Assembly: GCA_964036045.1 (NCBI GenBank)
Contig: OZ038380.1
Span: 165,423,872 to 165,487,871 of the forward strand
Length of the DNA stretch: 64,000 bases
Direction of reading: 5' to 3'
DNA from: Eutreptiella sp. 'Long Island Sound 2002'
Taxonomy: Eukaryota > Euglenozoa > Euglenophyceae > Eutreptiales > Eutreptiaceae
The translations under genes were made by a program, and so were the position numbers. Shown in pieces: positions 1 through 12,000 of the stretch (position 1 is its first letter; each line of letters begins with the position of its first letter). Below the pieces are notes generated by a model. It was given only the letters and a program-made list of their open reading frames with translations, had not been told where the DNA came from and ran no database searches.

Positions 1-3000
1 ATGGGCAGCCCCAGTCTGCGCTCATGCGCAGCCCCAGTCTGCGCTCATGCGGAGCCCCAGTCTGCGCTCATGCGCAGCCCCAGTCTGCGCTCATGCGCAG
101 CCCCAGTCTGCGCTCATGCGCAGCCCCAGTCTGCGCTCCTGCGAAGCCCCAGTCTGCGCTCCTGCGCAGCCCCAGTCTGCGCTCATGCACAGCCCCAGTC
201 TGCGCTCATGGGCAGCCCCAGTCTGCGCTCATGCGCAGCCCCAGTCTGCGCTCATGCGCAGCCCCAGTCTGCGCCCATGCGCAGCCCCAGTCTGCGCCCA
301 TGCGCAGCCCCAGTCTGCGCTCATGCGCAGCCCCAGTCTGCGCTCATGCGCAGCCCCAGTCTGCGCTCATGCGCAGCCCCAGTCTGCGCTCATGCGCAGC
401 AGCCCCAGTCTGCGCCCCTGCGCAGCAGCCCCGGTCTGCGCTCATGCGCAGCAGCCCCAGCCTGCGCTCATGCGCAGCAGCCCCAGTCTGCGCTCATGCA
501 CAGCAGCCCCAGTCTGCGCTCATGCGCAGCCCCAGTCTGCGCTCATGCGCAGCCCCAGTCTGCGCTCATGCGCAGCCCCAGTCTGCGCTCATGCGCAGCC
601 CCAGTCTGCGCTCATGCGCAGCCCCAGTCTGCGCTCATGCGCAGCCCCAGTCTGCGCTCCTGCGCAGCCCCAGTCTGCGCTCCTGCACAGCCCCAGTCTG
701 CGCTCATGCGCAGCCCCAGTCTGCGCTCATGGGCAGCCCCATGCTGCGCTCATGCACAGCCCCAGTCTGCGCTCATGCGCAGCCCCAGTCTGCGCTCATG
801 CACAGCCCCAGTCTGCGCTCATGCGCAGCCCCAGTCTGCGCTCATGCGCAGCCCCAGTCTGCGCTCATGCACAGCCCCAGTCTGCGCTCATGCGCAGCCC
901 CAGTCTGCGCTCATGCACAGCCCCAGTCTGCGCTCATGCGCAGCCCCAGTCTGCGCTCATGCGCAGCCCCAGTCTGCGCTCATGCGCAGCCCAGCTCTGC
1001 GCTCATGCGCAGCCCCAGTCTGCGCTCATGCGCAGCCACAGTCTGCGCTCATGCGCAGCCCCAGTCTGCGCTCATGCGCAGCCCCAGTCTGCGCTCATGC
1101 GCAGCCCCAGTCTGCGCTCATGCGCAGCCCCAGTCTGCGCTCATGCACAGCCCCAGTCTGCGCTTATGCACAGCAGCCCCAGTCTGCGCTCATGCGCAGC
1201 CCCAGTCTGCGCTCATGCGCAGCCCCAGTCTGCGCTCATGCACAGCCCCAGTCTGCGCTCATGCGCAGCCCCAGTCTGCGCTCATGCGCAGCCCCAGTCT
1301 GCGCTCCTGCGCAGCCCCAGTCTGCGCTCCTGCGCAGCCCCAGTCTGCGCTCATGCACAGCCCCAGTCTGCGCTCATGCGCAGCCCCAGTCTGCGCTCAT
1401 GCGCAGCCCCAGTCTGCGCTCATGCACAGCCCCAGTCTGCGCTCATGCGCAGCCCCAGTCTGCGCTCATGCACAGCCCCAGTCTGCGCTCATGCGCAGCC
1501 CCAGTCTGCGCTCATGCGCAGCCCCAGTCTGCGCCCCTGCGCAGCCCCAGTCTGCGCCCCTGCGCAGCCCCAGTCTGCGCTCATGCGCAGCCCCAGTCTG
1601 CGCTCATGCACAGCCCCAGTCTGCGCCCATGCGCAGCCCCAGTCTGCGCTCATGGGCAGCCCCAGTCTGCGCTCATGCGCAGCCCCAGTCTGCGCTCATG
1701 CACAGCCCCAGTCTGCGCTCATGCGCAGCCCCAGTCTGCGCTCATGCGCAGCCCCAGTCTGCGCCCCTGCGCAGCCCCAGTCTGCGCTCATGCGCAGCCC
1801 CAGTCTGCGCTCATGCGCAGCCCCAGTCTGCGCTCATGCACAGCCCCAGTCTGCGCTCATGCGCAGCCCCAGTCTGCGCTCATGCGCAGCCCCAGTCTGC
1901 GCTCATGCGCAGCCCCAGTCTGCGCCCCTGCGCAGCCCCAGTCTGCGCCCCTGCGCAGCCCCAGTCTGCGCTCATGCACAGCCCCAGTCTGCGCTCATTC
2001 GCAGCCCAGGTCTGCGCTCATGCACAGCCCCAGTCTGCGCTCATGCGCAGCCCCAGTCTGCGCTCATGGGCAGCCCCATGCTGCGCTCATGCGCAGCCCC
2101 AGTCTGCGCTCATGCGCAGCCCCAGTCTGCGCTCATGCGCAGCCCCAGTCTGCGCTCATGCGCAGCCCCAGTCTGCGCTCATGCGCAGCCCCAGTCTGCG
2201 CTCCTGCGCAGCCCCAGTCTGCGCTCATGCGCAGCCCCAGTCTGCGCTCATGCACAGCCCCAGTCTGCGCCCATGCGCAGCCCCAGTCTGCGCTCATGCG
2301 CAGCCCCAGTCTGCGCTCATGCGCAGCCCCAGTCTGCGTCCCTGCGTAGCCCCAGTCTGCGCTCATGCACAGCCCCAGTCTGCACTCATGCGCAGCCCCA
2401 GTCTGCGCTCATGCGCAGCCCCAGTCTGCGCCCCTGCGCAGCCCCAGTCTGCGCCCCTGCGCAGCCCCAGTCTGCGCTCATGCGCAGCCCCAGTCTGCGC
2501 TCATGCACAGCCCCAGTCTGCGCCCATGCGCAGCCCCAGTCTGCGCTCATGCGCAGCCCCAGTCTGCGCTCATGCGCAACCCCAGTCTGCGCTCATGCGC
2601 AGCCCCAGTCTGCGCTCATGCACAGCCCTCGTCTGCGCTCATGCGCAGCAGCCCCAGTCTGCGCTCATGCGCAGCCCCAGTCTGCGCTCATGCACAGCCC
2701 CAGTCTGCGCTCATGCACAGCCCCAGTCTGCGCTCATGCGCAGCCCCAGTCTGCTCTCATGCACAGCCCCAGTCTGCGCTCCTGCGCAGCCCCAGTCCGC
2801 GCTCATGCACAGCCCCAGTCTGCGCTCATGCACAGCAGCCCCAGTCTGCGCTCATGCGCAGCCCCAGCCTGCGCTCATGCACAGCCCCAGTCTGCGCTCA
2901 TGCGCAGCCCCAGTCTGCGCTCATGCACAGCCCCAGTCTGCGCTCATGCGCAGCCCCAGTCTGCGCTCATGCGCAGCCCCAGTCTGCGCTCCTGCGCAGC

Positions 3001-6000
3001 CCCAGTCTGCGCTCATGCACAGCCCCAGTCTGCGCTCATGCGCAGCCCCAGTCTGCGCTCATGCGCAGCCCCAGTCTGCGCTCATGCACAGCCCCAGTCT
3101 GCGCCCCTGCGCAGCCCCAGTCTGCGCTCATGCGCAGCCCCAGTCTGCGCTCATGCACAGCCCCAGTCTGCGCCCATGCGCAGCCCCAGTCTGCGCTCAT
3201 GCGCAGCCCCAGTCTGCGCTCATGCGCAGCCCCAGTCTGCGCTCATGCGCAGCCCCAGTCTGCGCCCCTGCGCAGCCCCAGTCTGCGCTCATGCGCAGCC
3301 CCAGTCTGCGCTCATGCACAGCCCCAGTCTGCGCCCATGCGCAGCCCCAGTCTGCGCTCATGCGCAGCCCCAGTCTGCGCTCATGCGCAGCCCCAGTCTG
3401 CGCTCATGCGCAGCCCAAGTCTGCGCTCATGCACAGCCCCAGTCTGCGCTCATGCGCAGCCCCAGTCTGCGCTCATGCGCAGCCCCAGTCTGCGCCCCTG
3501 CGCAGCCCCAGTCTGCGCCCCTGCGCAGCCCCAGTCTGCGCTCATGCGCAGCCCCAGTCTGCGCTCATGCACAGCCCCAGTCTGCGCCCATGCGCAGCCC
3601 CAGTCTGCGCTCATGGGCAGCCCCAGTCTGCGCTCATGCGCAGCCCCAGTCTGCGCTCATGCACAGCCCCAGTCTGCGCTCATGCGCAGCCCCAGTCTGC
3701 GCTCATGCGCAGCCCCAGTCTGCGCCCCTGCGCAGCCCCAGTCTGCGCTCATGCGCAGCCCCAGTCTGCGCTCATGCGCAGCCCCAGTCTGCGCTCATGC
3801 ACAGCCCCAGTCTGCGCTCATGCGCAGCCCCAGTCTGCGCTCATGCGCAGCCCCAGTCTGCGCTCATGCGCAGCCCCAGTCTGCGCTCATGCGCAGCCCC
3901 AGTCTGCGCTCATGCACAGCCCCAGTCTGCGCTCATGCGCAGCCCAGGTCTGCGCTCATGCACAGCCCCAGTCTGCGCTCATGCGCAGCCCCAGTCTGCG
4001 CTCATGGTCAGCCCCATGCTGCGCTCATGCGCAGCCCCAGTCTGCGCCCCTGCGCAGCCCCAGTCTGCGCTCATGCGCAGCCCCAGTCTGCGCTCATGCG
4101 CAGCCCCAGTCTGCGCTCATGCGCAGCCCCAGTCTGCGCCCCTGCGCAGCCCCAGTCTGCGCTCATGCGCAGCCCCAGTCTGCGCTCATGCACAGCCCCA
4201 GTCTGCGCCCATGCGCAGCCCCAGTCTGCGCTCATGCGCAGCCCCAGTCTGCGCTCATGCGCAGCCCCAGTCTGCGCTCATGCACAGCCCCAGTCTGCAC
4301 TCATGCGCAGCCCCAGTCTGCGCCCATGCGCAGCCCCAGTCTGCGCTCATGGGCAGCCCCAGTCTGCGCTCATGCGCAGCCCCAGTCTGCGCTCATGCAC
4401 AGCCCCAGTCTGCGCTCATGCGCAGCCCCAGTCTGCGCTCATGCGCAGCCCCAGTCTGCGCCCCTGCGCAGCCCCAGTCTGCGCTCATGCGCAGCCCCAG
4501 TCTGCGCTCATGCGCAGCCCCAGTCTGCGCTCATGCACAGCCCCAGTCTGCGCTCATGCGCAGCCCCAGTCTGCGCTCATGCGCAGCCCCAGTCTGCGCT
4601 CATGCGCAGCCCCAGTCTGCGCTCATGCGCAGCCCCAGTCTGCGCTCATGCACAGCCCCAGTCTGCGCTCATGCGCAGCCCAGGTCTGCGCTCATGCACA
4701 GCCCCAGTCTGCGCTCATGCGCAGCCCCAGTCTGCGCTCATGGTCAGCCCCATGCTGCGCTCATGCGCAGCCCCAGTCTGCGCCCCTGCGCAGCCCCAGT
4801 CTGCGCTCATGCGCAGCCCCAGTCTGCGCTCATGCGCAGCCCCAGTCTGCGCTCATGCGCAGCCCCAGTCTGCGCCCCTGCGCAGCCCCAGTCTGCGCTC
4901 ATGCGCAGCCCCAGTCTGCGCTCATGCACAGCCCCAGTCTGCGCCCATGCGCAGCCCCAGTCTGCGCTCATGCGCAGCCCCAGTCTGCGCTCATGCGCAG
5001 CCCCAGTCTGCGCTCATGCACAGCCCCAGTCTGCACTCATGCGCAGCCCCAGTCTGCGCTCATGCGCAGCCCCAGTCTGCGCCCCTGCGCAGCCCCGGTC
5101 TGCGCCCCTGCGCAGCCCCAGTCTGCGCTCATGCACAGCCCCAGTCTGCGCTCATGCACAGCCCCAGTCTGCGCCCATGCGTAGCCCCAGTCTGCGCTCA
5201 TGCGCAGCCCCAGTCTGCGCTCATGCGCAGCCCCAGTCTGCGCCCATGCGCAGCCCCAGTCTGCGCTCATGCGCAGCCCCAGTCTGCGCTCATGCGCAGC
5301 CCCAGTCTGCGCTCATGCGCAGCCCCAGTCTGCGCTCATGCGCAGCCCCAGTCTGCGCTCATGCGCAGCAGCCCCAGTCTGCGCTCATGCGCAGCCCCAG
5401 TCTGCGCTCATGCACAGCCCCAGTCTGCGCTCATGCGCAGCCCCAGTCTGCGCTCATGCACAGCCCCAGTCTGCGCCCATGCGCAGCCCCAGTCTGCGCT
5501 CATGCACAGCCCCAGTCTGCGCTCCTGCGCAGCCCCAGTCCGCGCTCATGCACAGCCCCAGTCTGCGCTCATGCGCAGCCCCAGTCTGCGCTCATGCACA
5601 GCCCCAGTCTGCGCTCATGCACAGCCCCAGTCTGCGCTCCTGCGCAGCCCCAGTCTGCGCTCATGCGCAGCCCCAGTCTGCGCTCATGCGCAGCCCCAGT
5701 CTGCGCTCATGCGCAGCCCCAGTCTGCGCTCATGCGCAGCCCCAGTCTGCGCTCCTGCGCAGCCCCAGTCTGCGCTCCTGCGCAGCCCCAGTCTGCGCTC
5801 ATGGGCAGCCCCAGTCTGCGCTCATGGGCAGCCCCAGTCTGCGCTCATGCGCAGCCCCAGTCTGCGCCCATGCGCAGCCCCAGTCTGCGCCCATGCGCAG
5901 CCCCAGTCTGCGCCCATGCGCAGCCCCAGTCTGCGCCCATGCGCAGCCCCAGTCTGCGCTCATGCGCAGCCCCAGTCTGCGCTCATGCGCAGCCCCAGTC

Positions 6001-9000
6001 TGCGCTCATGCGCAGCCCCAGTCTGCGCTCATGCGCAGCAGCCCCAGTCTGCGCTCATGCGCAGCAGCCCCAGCCTGCGCTCATGCGCAGCCCCAGCCTG
6101 CGCTCATGCGCAGCCCAGGTCTGCGCTCATGCACAGCCCCAGTCTGCGCTCATGCGCAGCCCCAGTCTGCGCTCCTGCGCAGCCCCAGTCTGCGCTCCTG
6201 CGCAGCCCCAGTCCGCGCTCCTGCGCAGCCCCAGGCTGCGCTCATGCGCAGCCCCAGTCTGCGCTCATGCGCAGCCCCAGTCTGCGCTCATGCGCAGCCC
6301 CAGTCTGCGCTCATGCGCAGCCCCAGTCTGCGCCCCTGCGCAGCCCCAGTCTGCGCTCATGCGCAGCCCCAGTCTGCGCTCATGCGCAGCCCCAGTCTGC
6401 GCTCATGCGCAGCCCCAGTCTGCGCTCATGCGCAGCCCAGGTCTGCGCTCATGCGCAGCCCCAGTCTGCGCTCATGCGCAGCCCAGGTCTGCGCTCATGC
6501 ACAGCCCCAGTCTGCGCTCATGAGCAGCCCCAGTCTGCGCTCATGCGCAGCCCCAGTCTGCGCTCATGCGCAGCCCCAGTCTGCGCTCATGCGCAGCCCC
6601 AGTCTGCGCTCATGCGCAGCAGCCCCAGTCTGCGCTCATGCGCAGCAGCCCCAGTCTGCGCTCATGCGCAGCAGCCCCAGTCTGCGCTCATGCGCAGCCC
6701 CAGCCTGCGCTCATGCACAGCCCCAGTCTGCGCTCATGCGCAGCCCCAGTCTGCGCTCATGCGCAGCCCCAGTCTGCGCTCATGCGCAGCCCCAGTCTGC
6801 GCTCATGCGCAGCCCCAGTCTGCGCTCCTGCGCAGCCCCAGTCCGCGCTCATGCACAGCCCCAGTCCGCGCTCATGCGCAGCCCCAGTCTGCGCTCATGC
6901 ACAGCCCCAGTCTGCGCTCATGCGCAGCCCCAGTCTGCGCTCATGCGCAGCCCCAGTCTGCGCTCATGCGCAGCCCCAGTCTGCGCTCATGCGCAGCCCC
7001 AGTCTGCGCTCATGCGCAGCCCCAGTCTGCGCTCCTGCGCAGCCCGAGTCTGCGCTCATGCACAGCCCCAGTCTGCGCTCATGGGCAGCCCCAGTCTGCG
7101 CTCATGCACAGCCCCAGTCTGCGCTCATGCGCAGCCCCAGTCTGCGCTCATGCGCAGCCCCAGTCTGCGCTCATGCGCAGCCCCAGTCTGCGCTCATGCG
7201 CAGCCCCAGTCTGCGCTCATGCGCAGCCCCAGTCTGCGCTCATGCGCAGCCCAGGTCTGCGCTCATGCACAGCCCCAGTCTGCGCTCATGCGCAGCCCCA
7301 GTCTGCGCTCATGCGCAGCCCCAGTCTGCGCTCATGCGCAGCCCCAGTCTGCGCCCCTGCGCAGCCCCAGTCTGCGCTCATGCACAGCCCCAGTCTGCGC
7401 TCATGCACAGCCCCAGTCTGCGCTCATGCGCAGCCCCAGTCTGCGCTCATGCGCAGTCCCAGTCTGCGCTCATGCGCAGCCCCAGTCTGCGCTCATGCGC
7501 AGCCCCAGTTTGCGTCCCTGCGCAGCCCCAGTCTGCGCTCATGCACAGCCCCAGTCTGCGCCCCTGCGCAGCCCCAGTCTGCGCTCATGCGCAGCCCCAG
7601 TCTGCGCTCATGCACAGCCCCAGTCCGCGCCGCTGCGCAGCCCCAGTCTGCGCTCATGGGCAGCCCCAGTCCGCGCCCCTGCGCAGCCCCAGTCTGCGCT
7701 CATGGGCAGCCCCAGTCTGCGCTCATGCGCAGCCCCAGTCTGCGCTCATGCGCAGCAGCCTCAGTCTGCGCTCATGCGCAGCCCCAGCCTGCGCTCATGC
7801 ACAGCCCCAGTCTGCGCTCATGCGCAGCCCCAGTCTGCGCTCATGCACAGCCCCAGTCTGCGCTCATGCGCAGCCCCAGTCTGCGCTCATGCACAGCCCC
7901 AGTCTGCGCTCCTGCGCAGCCCCAGTCCGCGCTCATGCACAGCCCCAGTCTGCGCTCATGCGCAGCCCCAGTCTGCGCTCATGGGCAGCCCCAGTCTGCG
8001 CTCATGCACAGCCCCAGTCTGCGCTCATGCACAGCCCCAGTCTGCGCTCATGCGCAGCCCCAGTCTGCGCTCATGCGCAGCCCCAGTCTGCGCTCATGCG
8101 CAGCCCCAGTCTGCGCTCATGCACAGCCCCAGTCTGCGCTCATGCGCAGCCCCAGTCTGCGCTCATGCGCAGCCCCAGTCTGCGCTCATGCGCAGCCCCA
8201 GTCTGCGCTCATGCGCAGCCCCAGTCTGCGCCCATGCGCAGCCCCAGTCTGCGCTCATGCGCAGCCCCAGTCTGCGCCCATGCGCAGCCCCAGTCTGCGC
8301 TCATGCGCAGCGCCAGTCTGCGCTCATGCGCAGCCCCAGTCTGCGCTCATGCGCAGCCCCAGTCTGCGCTCATGCACAGCCCCAGTCTGCGCTCATGCAC
8401 AGCCCCTGTCTGCGCCCCTGCGCAGCCCCAGTCTGCGCCCCTGCGCAGCCCCAGTCTGCGCTCATGCGCAGCCCCAGTCTGCGCTCATGCGCAGCCCCAG
8501 TCTGCGCTCATGCACAGCCCCAGTCTGCGCTCATGCGCAGCCCCAGTCTGCGCCCCTGCGCAGCCCCAGTCTGCGCTCATGCACAGCCCCAGTCTGCGCT
8601 CATGTGCAGCCCCAGTCTGTGCTCATGTGCAGCCCCAGTCTGCGCTCATGCACAGCCCCAATCTGCGCTCATGTGCAGCCCCAGTCTGCGCTCATGCGCA
8701 GCCCCAGTCTGCGCTCATGCGCAGCCCCAGTCTGCGCTCATGTGCAGCCCCAGTCTGCGCCCCTGCGCAGCCCCAGTCTGCGCTCATGCACAGCCCCAGT
8801 CTGCGCTCATGTGCAGCCCCAGTCTGTGCTCATGTGCAGCCCCAGTCTGCGCTCATGCACAGCCCCAGTCTGCGCTCATGTGCAGCCCCAGTCTGCGCTC
8901 ATGCGCAGCCCCAGTCTGCGCTCATGCGCAGCCCCAATCTGCGCTCATGCGCAGCCACAGTCTGCGCCCCTGCGCAGCCCCAGTCTGCGCTCATGCGCAG

Positions 9001-12000
9001 CCCCAGTCTGCGCTCATGCGCAGCCCCAGTCTGCGCCCCTGCGCAGCCCCAGTCTGCGCCCCTGCGCAGCCCCAGTCTGCGCTCATGTGCAGCCCCAGTC
9101 TGCGCTCATGTGCAGCCCCAGTCTGCGCTCATGTGCAGCCCCAGTCTGCGCTCATGCACAGCCCCAGTCTGCGCTCATGTGCAGCCCCAGTCTGCGCTCA
9201 TGCGCAGCCCCAGTCTGCGCCCATGCGCAGCCCCAGTCTGCGCCCCTGCGCAGCCCCAGTCTGCGCCCCTGCGCAGCCCCAGTCTGCGCTCATGCGCAGC
9301 CCCAGTCTGCGCTCATGCGCAGCCCCAGTCTGCGCTCATGCACAGCCCCAGTCTGCGCTCATGCACAGCCCCAGTCTGCGCTCATGCGCAGCCCCATGCT
9401 GCGCTCATGCGCAGCCCCAGTCTGCGCTTATGCACAGCCCCAGTCTGCGCCCATGCACAGCCCCAGTCTGCGCCCATGCGCAGCCCCAGTCTGCGCCCCT
9501 GCGCAGCCCCAGTCTGCGCCCCTGCGCAGCCCCAGTCTGCGCCCATGCACAGCCCCAGTCTGCGCTCATGAGCAGCCCCAGTCTGCGCTCATGCGCAGCC
9601 CCAGTCTGCGCTCATGCACAGCCCCAGTCTGCGCTCATGCGCAGCCCCAGTCTGCGCTCATGGGCAGCCCCAGTCTGCGCTCATGCGCAGCCCCAGTCTG
9701 CGCTCCTGCGCAGCCCCAGTCTGCGCCCCTGCGCAGCCCCAGTCTGCGCCCCTGCGCAGCCCCAGTCTGCGCCCATGCGCAGCCCCAGTCTGCGCTCATG
9801 CGCAGCCCCAGTCTGCGCTCATGCACAGTCCCAGTCTGCGCTCATGTGCAGCCCCAGTCTGCGCTCATGCGCAGCCCCAGTCTGCGCCCCTGCGCAGCCC
9901 CAGTCTGCGCTCATGTGCAGCCCCAGTCTGCGCTCATGCACAGTCCCAGTCTGCGCTCATGGGCAGCCCCAGTCTGCGCTCATGCGCAGCCCCAGTCTGC
10001 GCTCATGCACAGCCCCAGTCTGCGCTCATGTGCAGCCCCAGTCTGCGCTCATGCGCAGCCCCAGTCTGCGCTCATGGGCAGCCCCAGTCTGCGCTCATGC
10101 GCAGCCCCAGTCTGCGGTCCTGCGCAGCCCCAGTCTGCGCCCCTGCGCAACCCCAGTCTGCGCCCATGCACAGCCCCAGTCTGCGCTCATGCGCAGCCCC
10201 AGTCTGCGCTCATGCGCAGCCCCAGTCTGCGCCCCTGCGCAGCCCCAGTCTGCGCTCCTGCGCAGCCCCAGTCTGCGCTCATGCGCAGCCCCAGTCTGCG
10301 CTCATGCGCAGCCCCAGTCTGCGCTCCTGCGCAGCCCCAGTCTGCGCCCATGCGCAGCCCCAGTCTGCGCTCATGCGCAGCCCCAGTCTGCGCTCCCGCG
10401 CAGCCCCAGTCTGCGCCCATGCGCAGCCCCAGTCTGCACTCATGCGCAGCCCCAGTCTGCGCTCATGCGCAGCCCCAGTCTGCGCTCATGCGCAGCCCCA
10501 GTCTGCGCCCATGCGCAGCCCCAGTCTGAGCTCATGCGCAGCCCCAGTCTGCGCTCATGCGCAGCCCCAGTCTGCGTTCATGCGCAGCCCCAGTCTGCGC
10601 TCATGCCCAGCCCCAGTCTGCGCTCATGCGCAGCCCCAGTCTGCGCCCCTGCGCAGCCCCAGTCTGCGCCCGTGCGCAGCCCCAGTCTGCGCTCATGCGC
10701 AGCCCCAGTCTGCGCTCATGCGCAGCCCCGGTCTGCGCTCATGCACAGCCCCATGCTGCGCTCATGCGCAGCCCCAGTCTGCGCTCATGCACAGCCCCAG
10801 TCTGCGCCCCTGCACAGCCCCAGTCTGCGCCCCTGCGCAGCCCCAGTCTGCGCTCATGCACAGCCCCAGTCTGCGCTCATGGGCAGCCCCAGTCTGCGCC
10901 CCTGCGCAGCCCCAGTCTGCGCCCCTGCGCAGCCCCAGTCTGCGCTCATGCGCAGCCCCGGTCTGCGCTCATGCACAGCCCCATGCTGCGCTCATGCGCA
11001 GCCCCAGTCTGCGCTCATGCACAGCCCCAGTCTGCGCCCCTGCGCAGCCCCAGTCTGCGCCCCTGCGCAGCCCCAGTCTGCGCTCATGCGCAGCCCCAGT
11101 CTGCGCCCCTGCGCAGCCCCAGTCTGTGCCCATGCACAGCCCCAGTCTGCGCTCATGCGCAGCCCCAGTCTGCGCTCATGCGCAGCCCCAGTCTGCGCTC
11201 ATGCGCAGCCCCAGTCTGCGCTCATGCACAGCCCCAGTCTGCGCTCATGCACAGCCCCAGTCCGCGCTCATGCGCAGCCCCAGTCTGCGTCCCTGCGCAG
11301 CCCCAGTCTGCGCCCCTGCACAGCCCCAGTCTGCGCCCCTGCGCAGCCCCAGTCTGCGCTCATGCACAGCCCCAGTCTGCGCTCATGGGCAGCCCCAGTC
11401 TGCGCTCATGGGCAGCCCCAGTCTGCGCCCATGCGCAGCCCCAGTCTGCGCTCATGCGCAGCCCGAGTCTGCGCTCATGCGCAGCCCCAGTCTGCGCTCA
11501 TGCGCAGCCCCAGTCTGCGCTCATGCGCAGCCCCAGTCTGCGCTCCTGCGCAGCCCCAGTCTGCGCCCCTGCACAGCCCCAGTCTGCGGCCATGCGCAGC
11601 CCCAGTCTGCGCTCCTGCGCAGCCCCAGTCTGCGCCCCTGCGCAGCCCCAGTCTGCGCTCATGCGCAGCCCCAGTCTGCGCCCCTGGGCAGCCCCAGTCT
11701 GCGCTCATGCGCAGCCCCCGTCTGCGCTCATGCGCAGCCCCAGTCTGCGCTCCTGCGCAGCCCCAGTCTGCGCCCCTGCGCAGCCCCAGTCTGCGCCCCT
11801 GCGCAGCCCCAGTCTGCGCCCATGCGCAGCCCCAGTCTGCGCTCATGCGCAGCCCCAGTCTGCGCCCATGCGCAGCCCCAGTCTGCGCTCATGCGCAGCC
11901 CCAGTCTGCGCTCATGCACAGCCCCAGTCTGCGCTCATGCACAGCCCCAGTCTGCGCTCATGCGCAGCCCCAGTCTGCGCCCCTGCGCAGCCCCAGGCTG

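Noticed and set aside
24-10529. A 3,501-codon ORF and similar giant plus-strand ORFs in the array
   Set aside because: All three frames are equally open with the same peptide cycle, which follows from a stop-free 23-bp repeat. There is no unique sequence, domain, or start/stop context, so I do not call these genes.
11475-11846. Minus-strand ORFs such as 11475-11846 within the array
   Set aside because: They exist only where local CCTG variants remove the TGA word. The translated cycle (MSADWGCA and similar) is a by-product of the repeat.
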